Of a DNA stretch of 64,000 bases, positions 62,538 to 64,000 are shown piece by piece. The stretch's first letter is position 1. Each line of letters opens with the position of its first letter. The translations under genes and the position numbers were made by a program. This DNA is from Jannaschia sp. CCS1. GTDB lineage: Bacteria; Pseudomonadota; Alphaproteobacteria; Rhodobacterales; Rhodobacteraceae. The notes under the pieces are model-generated. The model made no database searches. It had not been told where the DNA came from and saw nothing but the letters and a program-made list of their open reading frames with translations. The stretch spans positions 4,149,501 through 4,213,500 of the forward strand of contig NC_007802.1 in NCBI RefSeq assembly GCF_000013565.1, written 5' to 3'.

Positions 62538-63626
62538 CTACGCGGCTGAGGCATAGGACGCGGGCGCAATCAGCCCGCCATCCTGTGCGAAAATGTAAAC
62601 ATGCGTCGGGTCCAAGTAGGCCTTCAGGGCGGTGCCGAGGTCCAGATTGCGCACCCCGTGCACGAGACCCACCCAGCGATCCCCGTGATGATCCAGGTGC
62701 ACGAATGTCTCGGACCCGGTGATCTCGGTCACGACCAGCTTGGTGGCGAATTCCAGTGCGTCGCCCGTGTGCCGCTCGATTTCCAGATGGTTGGGCCGGA
62801 ACCCTGCCAGATAAGTGCCGTCGGGCAGGTCCGTGTGGACACCCGTGGCGGCGGCCGTCTGCCCGTCGCCAAAGTGCAGCCTGCCATCCGCTTTGCGGAT
62901 CTGGAGGAAGTTCATCGGCGGGTCCGAGAAGACGCGCGCGGTCGTGGCATCCACGGGCTGGCGATAGACGTCGGGCGTCTTTCCAAACTGCGTCACGCGC
63001 CCTTCCCAGAGCGTTGCGGTATTACCGCCCAGAAGCAGCGCTTCCTCCGGCTCCGTCGTGGCATAGACGAAAATGGCGCCCGATTCTTCGAAGATGCGGG
63101 GGATCTCGGCCCGCAATTCTTCCCGCAGTTTGTAGTCGAGATTGGCCAGCGGCTCATCCAGCAACACCAGGCCTGCATCCTTCACCAACGCGCGCGCCAA
63201 CGCGCAGCGCTGCTGTTGCCCGCCGGACAATTCCAACGGCTTCCGGTCCAGCATCGGGGTCAGCTGCATCAGATCCGCGGTCTTGTGAACGGCTTCGTCA
63301 ATCTCGGCGCGGGACTTACCCATCAGGCGCAGGGGCGAGGCGATATTGTCGTAGACGCTCATGGACGGGTAGTTGATGAACTGCTGGTACACCATCGCGA
63401 CCTTACGGTCCTGCACCCGCATGCCCGTCACGTCTTCGCCGTTCCAGACGATCCGGCCCGCGTTCGGCGCATCCAGACCCGCCATCAACCGCATCAGGGA
63501 CGTTTTGCCCGACAGCGTGGGTCCCAGAAGCACATTCATCGTGCCCTTCTCCAACTCCAAACTGGTTTGATGAATATGGGTATCGGCCCCGACCACCTTG
63601 GTCACGTTGTCCAAGATCAGGCTCAT
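62538..63626 (-). CDS. glpS: Glycerol ABC transporter ATPase GlpS
   Basis: 362 residues. Walker A LLGPTLSGKTSLMRLMAG, signature LSGGQQQRCALARALVKD, Walker B LVLLDEPLANLDYKLREE, and a C-terminal TOBE region. The usual switch His (THD) is replaced: the segment reads VYATTEPEEALLLGGN, so catalysis at its own site may be impaired, complementing GlpT. First transporter gene of the run; its ATG overlaps the stop of the frame upstream. Confidence 0.88.
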   Translation of the reverse strand: MSLILDNVTKVVGADTHIHQTSLELEKGTMNVLLGPTLSGKTSLMRLMAGLDAPNAGRIVWNGEDVTGMRVQDRKVAMVYQQFINYPSMSVYDNIASPLRLMGKSRAEIDEAVHKTADLMQLTPMLDRKPLELSGGQQQRCALARALVKDAGLVLLDEPLANLDYKLREELRAEIPRIFEESGAIFVYATTEPEEALLLGGNTATLWEGRVTQFGKTPDVYRQPVDATTARVFSDPPMNFLQIRKADGRLHFGDGQTAAATGVHTDLPDGTYLAGFRPNHLEIERHTGDALEFATKLVVTEITGSETFVHLDHHGDRWVGLVHGVRNLDLGTALKAYLDPTHVYIFAQDGGLIAPASYASAA

Positions 63627-63961
63627 GTTCCGTCTCCTGCGTGTGTCACGGCGCGGGCGGGGCTGTGCGTCGCCCTGGACCCGGTCAGATAAGGGTGCGG
63701 CTGGCGCAGTTGACTGATGAGGGGCTGACCATCACCCACCACGACATCCCGGCCCGGCAGAGGCACGCCCGCCATACCGTCAGCCTGCATCTCCGGGAAC
63801 GTCAGCGCAAGCGCCTCGGTCGCGGATCGTGCTGAACGCTGACAGGTCCCGATCTGGGCGCCGTTCACTTTCACGGATTGATCGACACCCGGCATCCCGC
63901 CAGACACATGACGCAGACTGGAAAGGTGATGGATGTCGCCAATGTCAGCCTTGATGTTCAC
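63623..63961 (-). CDS. Possible operon leader gene, unidentified
   Basis: From GTG 63961 (GGGAGGG seven bases upstream) the frame gives 112 residues and its TGA overlaps the glpS ATG (ATGA). It reads NIKADIGDIHHLSSLRHVSG, MPGVDQSVKVNGAQIGTCQR and MAGVPLPGRDVVVGDGQPL, ending in a Pro/Ser/Arg-rich tail. I do not recognise it. The in-frame part continues to the window edge (LRLGGRLVRGG), so the true start may be farther right. Overlap with glpS argues for translation, but the sequence does not resemble glpD, glpK or glpR. Confidence 0.4.
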   Translation of the reverse strand: MNIKADIGDIHHLSSLRHVSGGMPGVDQSVKVNGAQIGTCQRSARSATEALALTFPEMQADGMAGVPLPGRDVVVGDGQPLISQLRQPHPYLTGSRATHSPARAVTHAGDGT

Positions 63962-64000
63962 ATGTCGCCCTCCCCGCACCAAACGTCCGCCAAGCCGAAG
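63958..64000 (-). CDS. Possible C-terminal end of a further gene
   Basis: A 14-codon frame (FGLADVWCGEGDM then TGA at 63958-63960) runs in from the right edge; its ATG-TGA overlaps the GTG of the previous entry. Too short to identify. Confidence 0.25.
   Translation of the reverse strand, partial: FGLADVWCGEGDM

Noticed and set aside
1-64000. CRISPR arrays, rRNA genes, intact insertion sequences
   Set aside because: None seen on reading; no regularly spaced repeats, no 16S/23S segments, and only a broken integrase.

Overview
The window is GC-rich, densely packed bacterial DNA. Its gene content points to a marine-type Rhodobacterales (Roseobacter group) alphaproteobacterium: RegB/SenC/RegA redox regulation, glnK-amtB, the tsaE-amgK-murU-addB-addA-trxA block, a Mic60/mitofilin-like gene between hemD and hemY, a CtrA-type box, and a glp-type glycerol ABC operon. 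No rRNA, CRISPR array or intact insertion sequence was seen. One tRNA gene (Thr, anticodon CGT) is present.

Layout. 0-4.3 kb: end of an M16 peptidase subunit, mutL and rmuC on the plus strand. 4.3-6 kb: an fRMsr-type GAF protein and a thiolase on the minus strand. 6-7 kb: a STAS / HATPase anti-sigma pair. 7.6-11.5 kb: gamma-glutamyltransferase converging on a class A penicillin-binding protein. 11.8-16.3 kb: glnK-amtB, a GNAT, and divergent senC and regB. 16.3-26.9 kb: a tight plus-strand run, opened by a CtrA-type box, of a PAS protein without kinase domains, tsaE, amgK, murU, addB, addA and trxA, most of them overlapping. 27-28 kb: regA with an overlapping lipoprotein gene. 28-34.3 kb: mixed housekeeping and small genes (LysR, two short peptides, GNAT, HD hydrolase, ahcY, DUF2853, DM13). 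34.3-37 kb: minus-strand tsaD-gpsA-yciI-EVE. 37-40.9 kb: hemD, the Mic60-like gene, hemY and tRNA-Thr.

41.4-48.5 kb is a minus-strand catabolic operon: sugar-type ABC transporter (binding protein, two permeases, ATPase) followed by a duplicated SnoaL-like protein, a double cupin and an RraA-like aldolase. The substrate is not evident. 48.5-56.1 kb is less dense, more AT-rich and accessory: an internally deleted integrase pseudogene, a VOC protein, an ABC exporter, two outer-membrane beta-barrel proteins, an orphan membrane protein, two copies of a palindrome (CTCATCA-N4-TGATGAG), and a nearly 1-kb stretch holding only a candidate short ORF. 56.1-64 kb is a glycerol-type ABC operon (glpS-T-P-Q, an extra 83-residue gene, glpU, glpV) with an intrinsic terminator before a distal iron-type alcohol dehydrogenase whose metal site is altered.

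The most interesting items are the CtrA box in front of a kinase-less PAS protein in what I recall as the DivL gene slot; the 27-residue charged peptide with a perfect Shine-Dalgarno; the ABC/SnoaL/cupin/RraA operon; the paired palindromes and candidate short ORFs of the 48-56 kb region; and the non-canonical glycerol operon. All functional statements rest on reading motifs and recalling families; no database search was run.
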